This document shows, one piece after another, positions 45,153 through 54,502 of a DNA stretch of 64,000 nt. The notes beneath the pieces were generated by a model. It had not been told where the DNA came from. It was given only the letters and a program-made list of their open reading frames with translations, and searched no databases. The stretch is from assembly GCA_949788275.1 (NCBI GenBank), contig OX460916.1, forward strand, positions 2,790,001 through 2,854,000. The letters are read 5' to 3'. The position numbers and the translations under genes are program-made. Position 1 is the stretch's first letter; each line of letters starts with the position of its first letter. The DNA is from Weeksellaceae bacterium. Its GTDB lineage: Bacteria > Bacteroidota > Bacteroidia > Flavobacteriales > Weeksellaceae.

Positions 45153-46583
45153 ATGAAAGATAAATCCCAAATATCCTTTAAAAGTATCGTCTGTTTTTTT
45201 GATGTATTTTTTTTAATTGTCTATTTTTTCGTGTTTTTAAAAATACAATATGATTATATATCTCCAATTAATTTCTCCAATGAATCTTGGGAGTTACTTG
45301 AGATTTTTAAAATGCATTATAAAGCACTCCTAATACTTTTACTAACATGGGGATTTATTGCTAATTATGTTGGAGGCTATAATTTTCTACGTAGAGTAAA
45401 ATTTGTGGTTATTTTAAAGAAATTACTAATACAAATATTTATATTTACTATAATTGTTTTTGCAGTTTCTGGCCTAAAAGGAGAAGATTTATTTTCATTT
45501 GAATTAGCGATTCTTTTTCTATTAGCGTATTTTTTAAGTATTTTATTACTTAGAATTTTGAGTTTTTTATATTTCAAATCTTTGCATGCAAATGGGAAAA
45601 ATCTATCGAATATTGCCATTATTGGCACCAATAAAAATACATTTAAATTTATTGAGATATTAAAGGAAAGGAAAGATTACGGTTTCTCAATAAAAGGAAT
45701 CTTGACAAATAAAATTAACTTTGACCTTAAAGAAATACCTGTTTTTCTAATAAATGATGAATCTTATATTCGTTTTATTGAGGAAAATAGAATTCAAAAG
45801 ATATTTATTTCACAAATGAGTTCTTTATCTAAGAATTATTTGAATGATATTTCAGAATACTGTGATAAAAATCACATTGAAATTATTTATATTCCTCATT
45901 CCAATTATAGTGAATTTACAAGGTTAGAAGTCGATTATATTGACACATTACCATTGTTGATTGTAAAGAAGTTTCCATTAGACTTATTAGTTAATAAAAT
46001 TTTGAAAAGTACCTTTGATAAGGTTTTTGCCTTATTTATCTGTTTCTTCTTATTAAGTTGGTTATTTCCTTTAATTGCTTTACTAATCTACCTTGATTCG
46101 GGAGGTCCTATATTGTTTATTCAACAACGAAATGGATTGGCAGGTAAAAAATTTGGATGTTATAAGTTTCGAACAATGATCCAATGTTCTACAAATTCTC
46201 TAGTTGCTACAGAACGAAACGATTCTAGAATAACCAGAGTCGGTAGTTTTTTAAGAAAAACCAGTTTAGACGAACTTCCTCAATTTTTTAATGTTCTAAA
46301 AGGAGAAATGTCGGTTGTTGGTCCGCGTCCTCATATGATATCACAAGATGTATATTATACTGATATTATTCAAAAGTATAGTCTTCGACATTACACCAAA
46401 CCAGGGATAACTGGTTTAGCACAAGTAAAAGGTTATAGAGGAGCTATAGATTCTGATCATGATATGGAAAAGCGAATACGTGCGGATATTTTTTATGTAA
46501 AAAATTGGTCATTTTTATTAGACATTCAAATCATTTACCAAACAATAGTCTTAGTACTTAAAGGGGATGATAACGCGATATAG
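45153..46583 (+). CDS. Exopolysaccharide polyprenyl-phosphate glycosylphosphotransferase (WcaJ/WbaP-like)
   Basis: A 476-residue initiating transferase. Four hydrophobic segments in the first 140 residues, a CoA-binding-like domain (IAIIGTNKNTFKFIEIL), a fifth membrane segment (about 293-315), then the bacterial sugar-transferase domain with GCYKFRTM, DSRITRVGSFLRKTSLDELPQF and GEMSVVGPRPH. It places the first sugar phosphate on undecaprenyl phosphate to start a surface polysaccharide. It heads the rightward arm of the AT-rich polysaccharide locus. Confidence 0.93.
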   Translation: MKDKSQISFKSIVCFFDVFFLIVYFFVFLKIQYDYISPINFSNESWELLEIFKMHYKALLILLLTWGFIANYVGGYNFLRRVKFVVILKKLLIQIFIFTIIVFAVSGLKGEDLFSFELAILFLLAYFLSILLLRILSFLYFKSLHANGKNLSNIAIIGTNKNTFKFIEILKERKDYGFSIKGILTNKINFDLKEIPVFLINDESYIRFIEENRIQKIFISQMSSLSKNYLNDISEYCDKNHIEIIYIPHSNYSEFTRLEVDYIDTLPLLIVKKFPLDLLVNKILKSTFDKVFALFICFFLLSWLFPLIALLIYLDSGGPILFIQQRNGLAGKKFGCYKFRTMIQCSTNSLVATERNDSRITRVGSFLRKTSLDELPQFFNVLKGEMSVVGPRPHMISQDVYYTDIIQKYSLRHYTKPGITGLAQVKGYRGAIDSDHDMEKRIRADIFYVKNWSFLLDIQIIYQTIVLVLKGDDNAI

Positions 46584-46614
46584 TCTTATTTTTGTTGTTT
46601 AAATTTAAAAAATT

Positions 46615-47688
46615 TTGAAATTAAAAGTTGTACATGTTGTTGAGGCATTAGGTGGAGGAGTATATACGTACTTTAAAGATTTAACGCACTATTTTGGTTC
46701 ATTAGAAGATATAGAAACGTATGTGATTTATTGTGATAAGAGAAAAGAAATTATTGCAGCAGATATCCCTAAAGATATGTCTTCCAATGTAAAACTCATT
46801 TATTTAGAAATGTCAAGTGAATTGTCTCCAATTAAAGATTTAAAATCGAGTATACAGTTGAGGAAAGTCTTTGATGAGATCAAACCTGATATCATTCATT
46901 TGCATTCTTCTAAGGCAGGCGTAATAGGTAGATTAGCTAACTTTTTTAGAAAGGGGAATTCGAAAGTATTTTATACACCACATGGTTATGCATTTAATCG
47001 CCAGGATATTTCTCCCTTAAAGAGAAAAATATTTTATGGAATTGAATACTTGACCCTGAAGGTATTTGGCGGAACGACAATTGCTTGTGGAGATACCGAG
47101 TTTGAAATTGCGAAAAAGATGGGGGCAGCTGAATTGGTTAGAAATGGCATTGATTTTAATAAAGTATCTTCCTATTATCATACGTCAAACACTAAATCTT
47201 TAACTTTTGGTATAGTAGGTAGAATAACTTTTGCTAAGAATCCTGCTTTGTTTAATACAATCGCACTAATGTTTCCTCAATATAATTTTATTTGGATTGG
47301 TGATGGGGAACTGAATGAATTGATTACCGCACCAAATATTCAAATTACAGGTTGGTTCCATGGTTCTACAGAAGTGTATGCATGGATCAACAGAATAGAT
47401 GTTTTTTTACAAACATCCTTATGGGAAGGATTACCTATTGCAGTTTTGGAAGGAATGGCACTACGTAAACCTATTGTTGCAACTAATGTTATTGGAAATA
47501 AAGATATCGTTATACCTGGATTCAATGGATTTTTATTTGATCATCCAGACGAGTTATTTACCTATTTTAAAAAACTTGAAAACAGTGTGTTTAGAGATGA
47601 ATTAGGAAATAATGCATTTAATGATTGTAAAGATCGGTTCGACAAGGATAAAAATTTAACGCAGTTACCTCGAGTTTATCAACGATAA
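46615..47688 (+). CDS. Glycosyltransferase family 4
   Basis: A 357-residue GT-B enzyme. The N-terminal VVHVVEALGGGVYTYFKDL, the mid-region DIIHLHSSKAGVIGRL and the donor-binding EGLPIAVLEGMALRKPIVATNVIGN (Glu-x7-Glu motif) are typical of family 4. Sugar specificity unknown. The start is apparently TTG (MKLKVVHVVEA); there is no nearby in-frame ATG. Its last 24 bases overlap the end of the convergent ligase gene on the other strand. Confidence 0.88.
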   Translation: MKLKVVHVVEALGGGVYTYFKDLTHYFGSLEDIETYVIYCDKRKEIIAADIPKDMSSNVKLIYLEMSSELSPIKDLKSSIQLRKVFDEIKPDIIHLHSSKAGVIGRLANFFRKGNSKVFYTPHGYAFNRQDISPLKRKIFYGIEYLTLKVFGGTTIACGDTEFEIAKKMGAAELVRNGIDFNKVSSYYHTSNTKSLTFGIVGRITFAKNPALFNTIALMFPQYNFIWIGDGELNELITAPNIQITGWFHGSTEVYAWINRIDVFLQTSLWEGLPIAVLEGMALRKPIVATNVIGNKDIVIPGFNGFLFDHPDELFTYFKKLENSVFRDELGNNAFNDCKDRFDKDKNLTQLPRVYQR

Positions 47689-48951
47689 TTCTTTGTTTTT
47701 TAAATAGGATGAAACTCCTAGGCTAAACCAAACTGCATAAAAAACGATACCATCAAATCGAATTAAATAATCGTCGAATAAATTGGATATGAAAAAATTT
47801 ATTCCAAAACACACCAAAAGTATATTCTCAGACTTCCATCCAATTATAATGGATGAAGATAAATAAAGAATTACTAAAACGACACCTAATATACCGTATT
47901 TTATAAAATAATCGAGTATTTGATTATGCACGGGGAACGCATATTTCGTTAAAAACTGCTGGTTAGTTTCTTTAAAATAAGAAACTAATTCTTTTTTCGC
48001 ATCTCCTGATCCATACCCATATATAGGTTGTTTTAACCCAAGTTCATACGAAGCTTTCCAAATTGATAAACGGGTAACAAATGCATTAAAAACAGTAGAT
48101 TCAGGATTATCTATTTCATCTAATTTTCCAATCTTATCCATATGTGCAAAAGTGACATTGGAATATTTTTCCTTCATGAAAGGGTTCGTATTAAAGGCAA
48201 TAACGACGATGCTAATAATCACAAAAATTGTAACACATATTTGTTTTATAAAGAGGATTTTACTCTTAACTTTTCGATAACTTAAATCAAGAATAAGTAT
48301 TAATGTACAGAGAATCGTAGTTGCTAATGCTATTCGTGTGTTAATTATAAACAGTGAAAAAACATTCGTAACAAGTAAACCAAAATTAATAAAGCTTCTT
48401 TTTTTGAAATCTTTGATGAAGAAATAACTATTGATAATTGTAATAAATGCAACATGCATGTTTACTGCGGGTGCATGGTTCTTAAAGCTATTACTAAAGA
48501 CGTAGCCCATTTCCCAAAGATGAATACCGTTAAGGTATTTGTTGATTAATTCAGGTGATATTATAGCAAATCGAATGAGTAATGCTATTAAAATAAATGA
48601 TCCAAGATATCGATAATAGTTTGCAATTAAGTTGAAGGAAAAATGCTTATAACTACCTAAAATAAATAAAGGGAAAATGATGAATGAAATCGACTTTTCC
48701 ATCGACTTTAGGCCAACACTAACAGTGGAGTTATTCCAAAAGAATATAATTTCTAAAACCATAGGTATAGAAAGCCATAACCCATATTTTAAACCATTTT
48801 TAGGCCATTGGAGATACTTATAATGCCATGCACTATAAAGAGCAAAGACAATAATTAAAATCGTACAAAACGCACGGAAGAAGATTGTACTTGCAATTAG
48901 TGTAACTAATAATTGCTGTATTTTATAAAAATTTTCTTTTGAATTCATCAT
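47665..48951 (-). CDS. O-antigen ligase/polymerase-like membrane protein
   Basis: A 428-residue membrane protein with 10 or more hydrophobic segments. The large loop with YGYGSGDAKKEL followed by PVHNQILDYFIKYGILG fits the Wzy_C/WaaL signature (G.G...HN..L......GI.G). It could be the ligase that joins the glycan to lipid A core or the polymerase of the locus. I chose ATG at 48951 (MMNSKENF); it overlaps the upstream gene by 29 bases. Its 3' end overlaps the GT4 gene on the opposite strand. Confidence 0.72.
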   Translation of the reverse strand: MMNSKENFYKIQQLLVTLIASTIFFRAFCTILIIVFALYSAWHYKYLQWPKNGLKYGLWLSIPMVLEIIFFWNNSTVSVGLKSMEKSISFIIFPLFILGSYKHFSFNLIANYYRYLGSFILIALLIRFAIISPELINKYLNGIHLWEMGYVFSNSFKNHAPAVNMHVAFITIINSYFFIKDFKKRSFINFGLLVTNVFSLFIINTRIALATTILCTLILILDLSYRKVKSKILFIKQICVTIFVIISIVVIAFNTNPFMKEKYSNVTFAHMDKIGKLDEIDNPESTVFNAFVTRLSIWKASYELGLKQPIYGYGSGDAKKELVSYFKETNQQFLTKYAFPVHNQILDYFIKYGILGVVLVILYLSSSIIIGWKSENILLVCFGINFFISNLFDDYLIRFDGIVFYAVWFSLGVSSYLKNKELSLINSR

Positions 48952-49969
48952 AATATAATACAAAGTATATAAGAGGTAAAATACCAATTTTATGGCGTAC
49001 TGCTGAACCTAAATCTGGTTCAAAAATACCTTGAATAATGAAATAACTTAACATAAAAGAAGTAATCCAAAACTCTTTCTTTCGTTCGGGATAATCTTTT
49101 AATAAATAGCTAAATCTTATTATTAAAATAACCGATAATAACAATTGCCAAATTACAAAGCTTACAACTTGAGGTTTATAAAAAAACTTTAGTCCATTAA
49201 TTGGAAAATTAACGGTAAAAAAACCATAGAAAGAAGAGAATAATTCTCCATACATCGTGGAAGTATCCATTGGAGAAATGATCATTGTATCTGCAAATTC
49301 ATTATCCATTCGGCCGATGTTTGCTTCGTCACGAGAAACTTCTGAGAGATGCTTTCCTTTTATTAATCCATGTGATAATGATAAAAATACGAGGACTAAA
49401 ATCCCTCCAAATATCCCGATTATAAATCGATTTTTAAATTTAATTTTAGTTATTAAGAATATTCCGCTAGCTATTAGGGGGATAAATATAAAATAAGGTC
49501 GGAAAATGGCACCAAAAAAAATGAAAATACTAAAGCTCAGTAGTAAACATACACCCAAAGACAATTGTTTTATTTGAAATAAATAGATAATTAAAGCAAC
49601 GAGTAGAAAAGTGAACAATTCTTTTGACGGCTGGCCAATGAAGGCAACAATCATAAAAAAAGAGATGTAGATTAAACAATTTTTTATAGTAAAGATATGA
49701 AAGTTTTCAGGAATACCAATTAAGCGTAATGCTAGAAACAATATCGGAAGTTGTATTAGAGCGAGTAACCAATAAGGTAATAATCCTAAGCCCGTAATGT
49801 AATAGAACATCATAGTCAGAGGATAACTACCAATCCAACCTTTTTCACCATTATGATTAACAATAGTATCAGAGTCAAAATAGAAGTTTTCTGGAAGTAT
49901 AAAAGGAAAAATAACTCCTAGATTTATACATAGAATTGCTAATACATAAAAATGAAATTTATTTTTCAA
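48923..49969 (-). CDS. Polytopic membrane protein, possible polysaccharide polymerase (Wzy/EpsG-like)
   Basis: A 348-residue protein with about nine hydrophobic segments and no clear family motif. Its place between a glycosyltransferase and an O-antigen-ligase-like gene, inside a Wzx/Wzz locus, suggests an oligosaccharide repeat-unit polymerase. Wzy proteins are poorly conserved in sequence, so this is inferred from context. The start seems to be TTG (MKNKFHFYVLAIL), overlapping the upstream gene by four bases. Confidence 0.55.
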   Translation of the reverse strand: MKNKFHFYVLAILCINLGVIFPFILPENFYFDSDTIVNHNGEKGWIGSYPLTMMFYYITGLGLLPYWLLALIQLPILFLALRLIGIPENFHIFTIKNCLIYISFFMIVAFIGQPSKELFTFLLVALIIYLFQIKQLSLGVCLLLSFSIFIFFGAIFRPYFIFIPLIASGIFLITKIKFKNRFIIGIFGGILVLVFLSLSHGLIKGKHLSEVSRDEANIGRMDNEFADTMIISPMDTSTMYGELFSSFYGFFTVNFPINGLKFFYKPQVVSFVIWQLLLSVILIIRFSYLLKDYPERKKEFWITSFMLSYFIIQGIFEPDLGSAVRHKIGILPLIYFVLYYDEFKRKFL

Positions 49970-50976
49970 ACTAAGCGATATTTTTTATTTAGATTATTTA
50001 TTAGACGAAAGAAATTTAATAGTTTAATTGTGTTTTTTAACCCAAAATAATTATAAAATTTATATACTTTATCTACATTTTTTGTTGCTCCTTTAACCAA
50101 TAGGTACTGGTATTTTTTTAAATTCCTTAAAAAAATCTGTCTGCTTTCTTTAGGGATTATATTAAAATTCATCAACAAGAATACATAATGTTCAGCCCAG
50201 TAATGTTCTAAATTTTTTTGAAATATTAAATCATATTTTTGGTTTTTCACAAGTCCAATCTCTAACATTTCAAAGATATCATAGAGATGTTTATCATTGA
50301 CTGAAGTTGTAAAAGAACCAATCCTATTTTGCCTATACATATAAATTGAATTTGGGAAGAGCAGATAGGATTGAACATGTGGTAACAAATCAGCTACCCA
50401 TAGCATATCTTCTGATTTGATGTTTTTTGGAAACGAAATATTATGATTTATTAATATCGTGCGTTTCACAATTTTATCCCAAGGACTTGCAACAATTATC
50501 TCATTATAAATTAATTCATCTAAGTTATCTGAAATATGCGCACCCTGATTATTTTTGATTAATTCAATATTATTTTCATAATATAAATTACTCTTTGAAA
50601 ATAACCGTGTTTCTTCATGTAAGATTATATCGGGGTAATTACTATCGATTATTGCACGGTATAAATTTGACAATGCGTTTTTATTGATAATATAATCGTC
50701 TCCATCGATGAAAATAATGTATTGTCCTCGTGCGTTTTTAAGTCCATTATTCCGCGTAATTGCTACACCACTATTTTCTTGGTAAATATAGCTTATATGT
50801 GAATGTTTTTCGTTGTAATTTAAGCATATTTGATGACTTCTATCACTTGATCCGTCGTTTATAATAATCACCTCAAGATCGTTAAATTCTTGGTTAACAA
50901 TACTATCTATGCATTCTTCAATATAGTTTTCTAAATTATAAACAGGTATGATAATACTGAAAAATGGATTATTCAT
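49966..50976 (-). CDS. Glycosyltransferase family 2
   Basis: A 336-residue GT-A enzyme. The N-terminal FSIIIPVYNLENYIEECIDSI, the nucleotide-binding IINDGSSDRS and the DxD motif in FIDGDDYI are intact. The C-terminal third is Lys/Asn-rich and less conserved. It adds a sugar of unknown type to the repeat unit. It overlaps its two neighbours by a few bases, so the leftward arm is a compact operon. Confidence 0.92.
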   Translation of the reverse strand: MNNPFFSIIIPVYNLENYIEECIDSIVNQEFNDLEVIIINDGSSDRSHQICLNYNEKHSHISYIYQENSGVAITRNNGLKNARGQYIIFIDGDDYIINKNALSNLYRAIIDSNYPDIILHEETRLFSKSNLYYENNIELIKNNQGAHISDNLDELIYNEIIVASPWDKIVKRTILINHNISFPKNIKSEDMLWVADLLPHVQSYLLFPNSIYMYRQNRIGSFTTSVNDKHLYDIFEMLEIGLVKNQKYDLIFQKNLEHYWAEHYVFLLMNFNIIPKESRQIFLRNLKKYQYLLVKGATKNVDKVYKFYNYFGLKNTIKLLNFFRLINNLNKKYRLV

Positions 50977-52258
50977 GAATAGTCTTTTTATAATAATAAT
51001 ATGAAATAAAATTCCACAATAATAGGCTTATAGCTAAACTGATTGCAGCTCCTATCATAGCATAGCTTGGAATTAAAATAATATTTAAAGATAAATTAAT
51101 AAAAGTAGAAACTAATAAAATATTTTTAAATAGATGTTGTTTATTTGCCATGTTTAATATGATAGCTATTGAACCAAATAATGAAGCTATCATTTGTGCA
51201 ATAACAATAATAACCATTGCAGAATAGGCATTGACATAATTTTCGCCGAAAAAGGATAATAATTTTTTACCGAATAATATTAAAAATAATCCTGTAGGAA
51301 TATTAATTAAACAGATTATTTTTTGACTTTTACGAAGAATTTTTTTTAATTCAAAGTTGTTATTTGAACTTACGTATTCGGCTATGTTGGGTGCTACATT
51401 TATATTAATAGCCACAATCACCATTGATAATATAGTAAACATTTTTACAGCAATTGAATAATAAGCGACTTCATCACTTGAATGATACTTCTTCAAAAGC
51501 ATAACATCAAAAAAAAGCATCAAAAAAAAGCATAAACCGCTTATTGCCATTGGATAAGAAGTTTTAAATATGTCAATTAGAAATATATTCGTGGATGGAG
51601 ACGATTTATTCATCTTTCGAAAATGCATTAGGATGATACTTGTTGTGATAATAGATAAAACAATAAAACCATACAGATAGAAGTTAATTAACCAATGTGG
51701 ATCACCATAATAAAGCAAAACGATTGAACCTAGAATTAATGGTAAAAATTTGAGAGTATTGCGGAATATTTCAGAAATATAAATGAAATTAATCGCTCGC
51801 AACATTTCGGTATTCAATAGAGTTAGTACATAAAAAAATAATATCACAAAGCAGTTTGTTATATTTCTATATGTGATTTCATCGTTGTTGTAAAAGCTTA
51901 GTATGAAGTTCTTTGGGGTTAAAAGGTATATGGTAATCAAAATAATACTTGATATAGCAAGTAGTTGAATCATTTTATAGTATACGAATTTTATTCCACT
52001 TTCATTTCCCAATGAACGGTTTTTTCCTGCAAAATACAGGATAGAATGTTCCATACCAATTAGACCAATACTTCCTAGCACGACCAAGAAAACACGGACA
52101 ATTTCATATTCACCAACAATTTTATTATCATAGTTATTTGTGATAAATAAGGTTGAAATAAACAAGGTTAACACGCCTAATACTCTTAGAGATAATGTTA
52201 CCAATGTATTTATTAGAAATTTATTTTTAAATAATGATGCTATTTTGTTATAATACAT
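50969..52258 (-). CDS. Polysaccharide flippase (Wzx-like, MATE/MOP superfamily)
   Basis: A 429-residue protein with about 12-14 hydrophobic segments. The N-terminal pattern (NTLVTLSLRVLGVLTLF) and a Gly/Ser/Asn-rich first helix fit the polysaccharide_synt family. Wzx proteins flip undecaprenyl-linked repeat units across the inner membrane. The context (initiating transferase, Wzz-like protein) supports this. Confidence 0.85.
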   Translation of the reverse strand: MYYNKIASLFKNKFLINTLVTLSLRVLGVLTLFISTLFITNNYDNKIVGEYEIVRVFLVVLGSIGLIGMEHSILYFAGKNRSLGNESGIKFVYYKMIQLLAISSIILITIYLLTPKNFILSFYNNDEITYRNITNCFVILFFYVLTLLNTEMLRAINFIYISEIFRNTLKFLPLILGSIVLLYYGDPHWLINFYLYGFIVLSIITTSIILMHFRKMNKSSPSTNIFLIDIFKTSYPMAISGLCFFLMLFFDVMLLKKYHSSDEVAYYSIAVKMFTILSMVIVAININVAPNIAEYVSSNNNFELKKILRKSQKIICLINIPTGLFLILFGKKLLSFFGENYVNAYSAMVIIVIAQMIASLFGSIAIILNMANKQHLFKNILLVSTFINLSLNIILIPSYAMIGAAISLAISLLLWNFISYYYYKKTIHE

Positions 52259-52260
52259 AT

Positions 52261-53202
52261 TTATTTTGTAGAATCGGATAGCGGATTAAAACTTTTCATA
52301 AATACACTAAACATTGAAAAAAGTAAAAATATTATTACACTAGCAATTGGAAGAAGAAACATAAAACGTAAGTACAATGGTGGTATATCTTTTAAGTTAT
52401 TTGATTGATCTATGGTATAGATGATATATTGTGTTTCAATTAATTTAACATCAATTTTCTTAATTTCTTTTAAATAATGAGTTTTTGCATTGAGTAAATC
52501 CGATAATTTATCATAAGAATTTATACTAATATCATTCGATGTTTGTTGTAGGTTTCCAGTTCCAATTTGATTGAGTATTTGATTGATTTGGTTAATAGAA
52601 ATAAGGGATTGTTTTCTACTTTCAATTAAATTAGCTCTCTCTACTTTCTGACGATCTGCGTAATATTTTTTCTGATTTAAAACCTTCATTACATTGCTAA
52701 CAATCTTTTCCGTATTTTTTCCGTCTTTCGTTGTAATGGTTATCACATGGTTTTTATAATTTTTCGATAAAGATTTATCGTTTATTATTTTATTTTTATT
52801 TATTCCATTTTCAGCCATAATCTTAAAAGTTTCAAGATTGTCTTTATCTTGCATAAAACCATAAAAATCCTCTATAGGTTCTACTTTTATAGAAATTAAG
52901 TCTTTAAATATACCTTCATTATTATTACTTTTAAAATTATCAACCTCTGAATACAAATAATCTATGCTCTGAAAGTTAGGGGTAACAATTAGTTCAGTTT
53001 TTAATTTTTTACTATTCATACGATCAATTCCATAACCAATTACAACTGACATAAATGCGATGGATAGAATTATTATTTTTTTTGCATATAAAAAATTAAA
53101 AAATGTATAGATTGAATAACCGATTGATTTAAAAAACGCTTTAATTTTTTTGAATAAATAGATTAAATCAATTTCTTGATTGTTATTTGGTGGATTACTC
53201 AT
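52261..53202 (-). CDS. Wzz-type chain-length determinant-like protein
   Basis: A 313-residue protein with one membrane segment near 43-62 and another near 283-305, enclosing a helical periplasmic domain rich in Lys and Asn. The layout and the place at the head of the operon match Wzz/polysaccharide co-polymerase proteins that set glycan length. No tyrosine-kinase domain is fused. The segment before the second membrane helix has PPLYLRF, a weak version of the proline-rich motif. Confidence 0.7.
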   Translation of the reverse strand: MSNPPNNNQEIDLIYLFKKIKAFFKSIGYSIYTFFNFLYAKKIIILSIAFMSVVIGYGIDRMNSKKLKTELIVTPNFQSIDYLYSEVDNFKSNNNEGIFKDLISIKVEPIEDFYGFMQDKDNLETFKIMAENGINKNKIINDKSLSKNYKNHVITITTKDGKNTEKIVSNVMKVLNQKKYYADRQKVERANLIESRKQSLISINQINQILNQIGTGNLQQTSNDISINSYDKLSDLLNAKTHYLKEIKKIDVKLIETQYIIYTIDQSNNLKDIPPLYLRFMFLLPIASVIIFLLFSMFSVFMKSFNPLSDSTK

Positions 53203-53272
53203 AGTAGTTTAAAAATTTTGATTAAAGATAAAAGCTTTATTTAAAAAAATATAGAGAAAAGTGGAATATATA

Positions 53273-53297
53273 AAAAGCCTCAATTACTGAGGCTTTT
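53273..53297 (-). terminator. Terminator of the DUF6341 gene
   Basis: AAAAGCCTCA pairs with TGAGGCTTTT around ATTAC. It lies between the end of the small DUF6341 gene and the head of the polysaccharide operon, so it insulates that operon. Confidence 0.85.
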
Positions 53298-53326
53298 AGA
53301 AAATATTTCTTAAAAAGATGATCAAA

Positions 53327-53518
53327 TTACCACCCGTTGTATTTTTTCTCATTATCGTTTCCGAAATGTAACAATTGTTTCAACCACCAAAGTAGTAATC
53401 CAATCCCGATGATTGTAAATATCCATCCAGACCAGTATCCAATTGGCTCCAATAAATTTTCAAACGTCCATTTGAAAAAATTACCAATCGCAAAAAATAA
53501 ATCAGTTATTAATCCCAT
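53327..53518 (-). CDS. Small membrane protein, DUF6341-like
   Basis: A 63-residue protein with one clear membrane segment (WSGWIFTIIGIGLLLWWL, about 28-45) and an amphipathic N-terminus (ITDLFFAIGNFFKWTFENLLEP). Such a protein next to a DUF6427 gene is a recurring flavobacterial pair. Function unknown. The gene diverges from the DUF6427 gene with 39 bp between the starts. It has its own terminator. Confidence 0.75.
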   Translation of the reverse strand: MGLITDLFFAIGNFFKWTFENLLEPIGYWSGWIFTIIGIGLLLWWLKQLLHFGNDNEKKYNGW

Positions 53519-53557
53519 ATCCTAGTTTATTGCTTAATTTGCAACAAAGTTAATGAA

Positions 53558-54502
53558 ATGTTAGTTAATCTACTTGCGAAAAAGAATATATTTATTAAGA
53601 TTTTTGTCATTCTGCTGTTTTCCCTGCTTGGTTTGACTAATCTTAAGTCAATTGATTTTAGTTATTTACAACTTATTGGCCTATCCCTTACGGCGCTTAC
53701 CATTATTTATGTAGGGTATATCGATCAGAAAAACGATCTGATTTCCAAATCATCTTATCCTTCTTTTTTCTATATCCTCTGGATTATGCCATTTATTGAT
53801 GGCTTAATCGATTATAAGATTGCGGGTAGTTTACTTTTAATGACCTATATAACAGCCGAATTATTATATTTTGAAGTAGAAAAAGAAGATCGAAACACAG
53901 CCTTTGATATCGGTGTGTTTTTAGGTTTTGCCGTTCTTTTAAACCCCCCATTAATTATTGTAGGAGTTGTAATATTTGCTTATTTTCTAACTTTACGATC
54001 TATTGATTCATTAATCTTTTTACTGGCTATCTTAGGATTTTTAGTTCCTATTCTTGCGGCTTTACAAGTTAGTTTCTTAATGGGATACGATTTCTTAGTC
54101 GATTTTTATGTGAACCAAATGCAGTTCGACTATTTTCAGCCCGAGATCAAACAAATTTTTTTAATTCCGGTTCTTATTTTCTTGGGTGTAGCGGTGGTCA
54201 ACCATATAAGCAATCTAACGAAGCTTTCTGGACCATTAAAACGCGTATTTTTCTTACTGTATTCCATCTTTATCGCCTTAATTGTAACCTATATTTTATA
54301 CGGTGGAAATAACGATTCGTATTTGGCGTTTATGACGTTTAGTTTAATGATTGTTTTTACCCATTTCATGACGACCAATAAAGGCCGAATGAATTGGTTT
54401 AAAGAGGGAATGTTATGGAGTTATATCGTCTGTCTATTGATTTATAATTTTTATGATCGTATCCCTCGATTCTTCTCCCTGATTACCGAGGTAAGTTTCT
54501 AA
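53558..54502 (+). CDS. DUF6427-like polytopic membrane protein
   Basis: A 314-residue membrane protein with about eight hydrophobic segments. It fits the DUF6427 family of flavobacteria by length, topology and its DUF6341-type neighbour. The segment LLYFEVEKEDRNTAFDIGVFLGFAVLLNPPLI near 103-135 looks most conserved. Function unknown. The last 69 bases overlap the end of the convergent lpxH-like gene. Confidence 0.72.
   Translation: MLVNLLAKKNIFIKIFVILLFSLLGLTNLKSIDFSYLQLIGLSLTALTIIYVGYIDQKNDLISKSSYPSFFYILWIMPFIDGLIDYKIAGSLLLMTYITAELLYFEVEKEDRNTAFDIGVFLGFAVLLNPPLIIVGVVIFAYFLTLRSIDSLIFLLAILGFLVPILAALQVSFLMGYDFLVDFYVNQMQFDYFQPEIKQIFLIPVLIFLGVAVVNHISNLTKLSGPLKRVFFLLYSIFIALIVTYILYGGNNDSYLAFMTFSLMIVFTHFMTTNKGRMNWFKEGMLWSYIVCLLIYNFYDRIPRFFSLITEVSF

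Noticed and set aside
45153-53202. Transposase or integrase remnants at the edges of the polysaccharide locus
   Set aside because: None was seen. Base composition alone suggests transfer.
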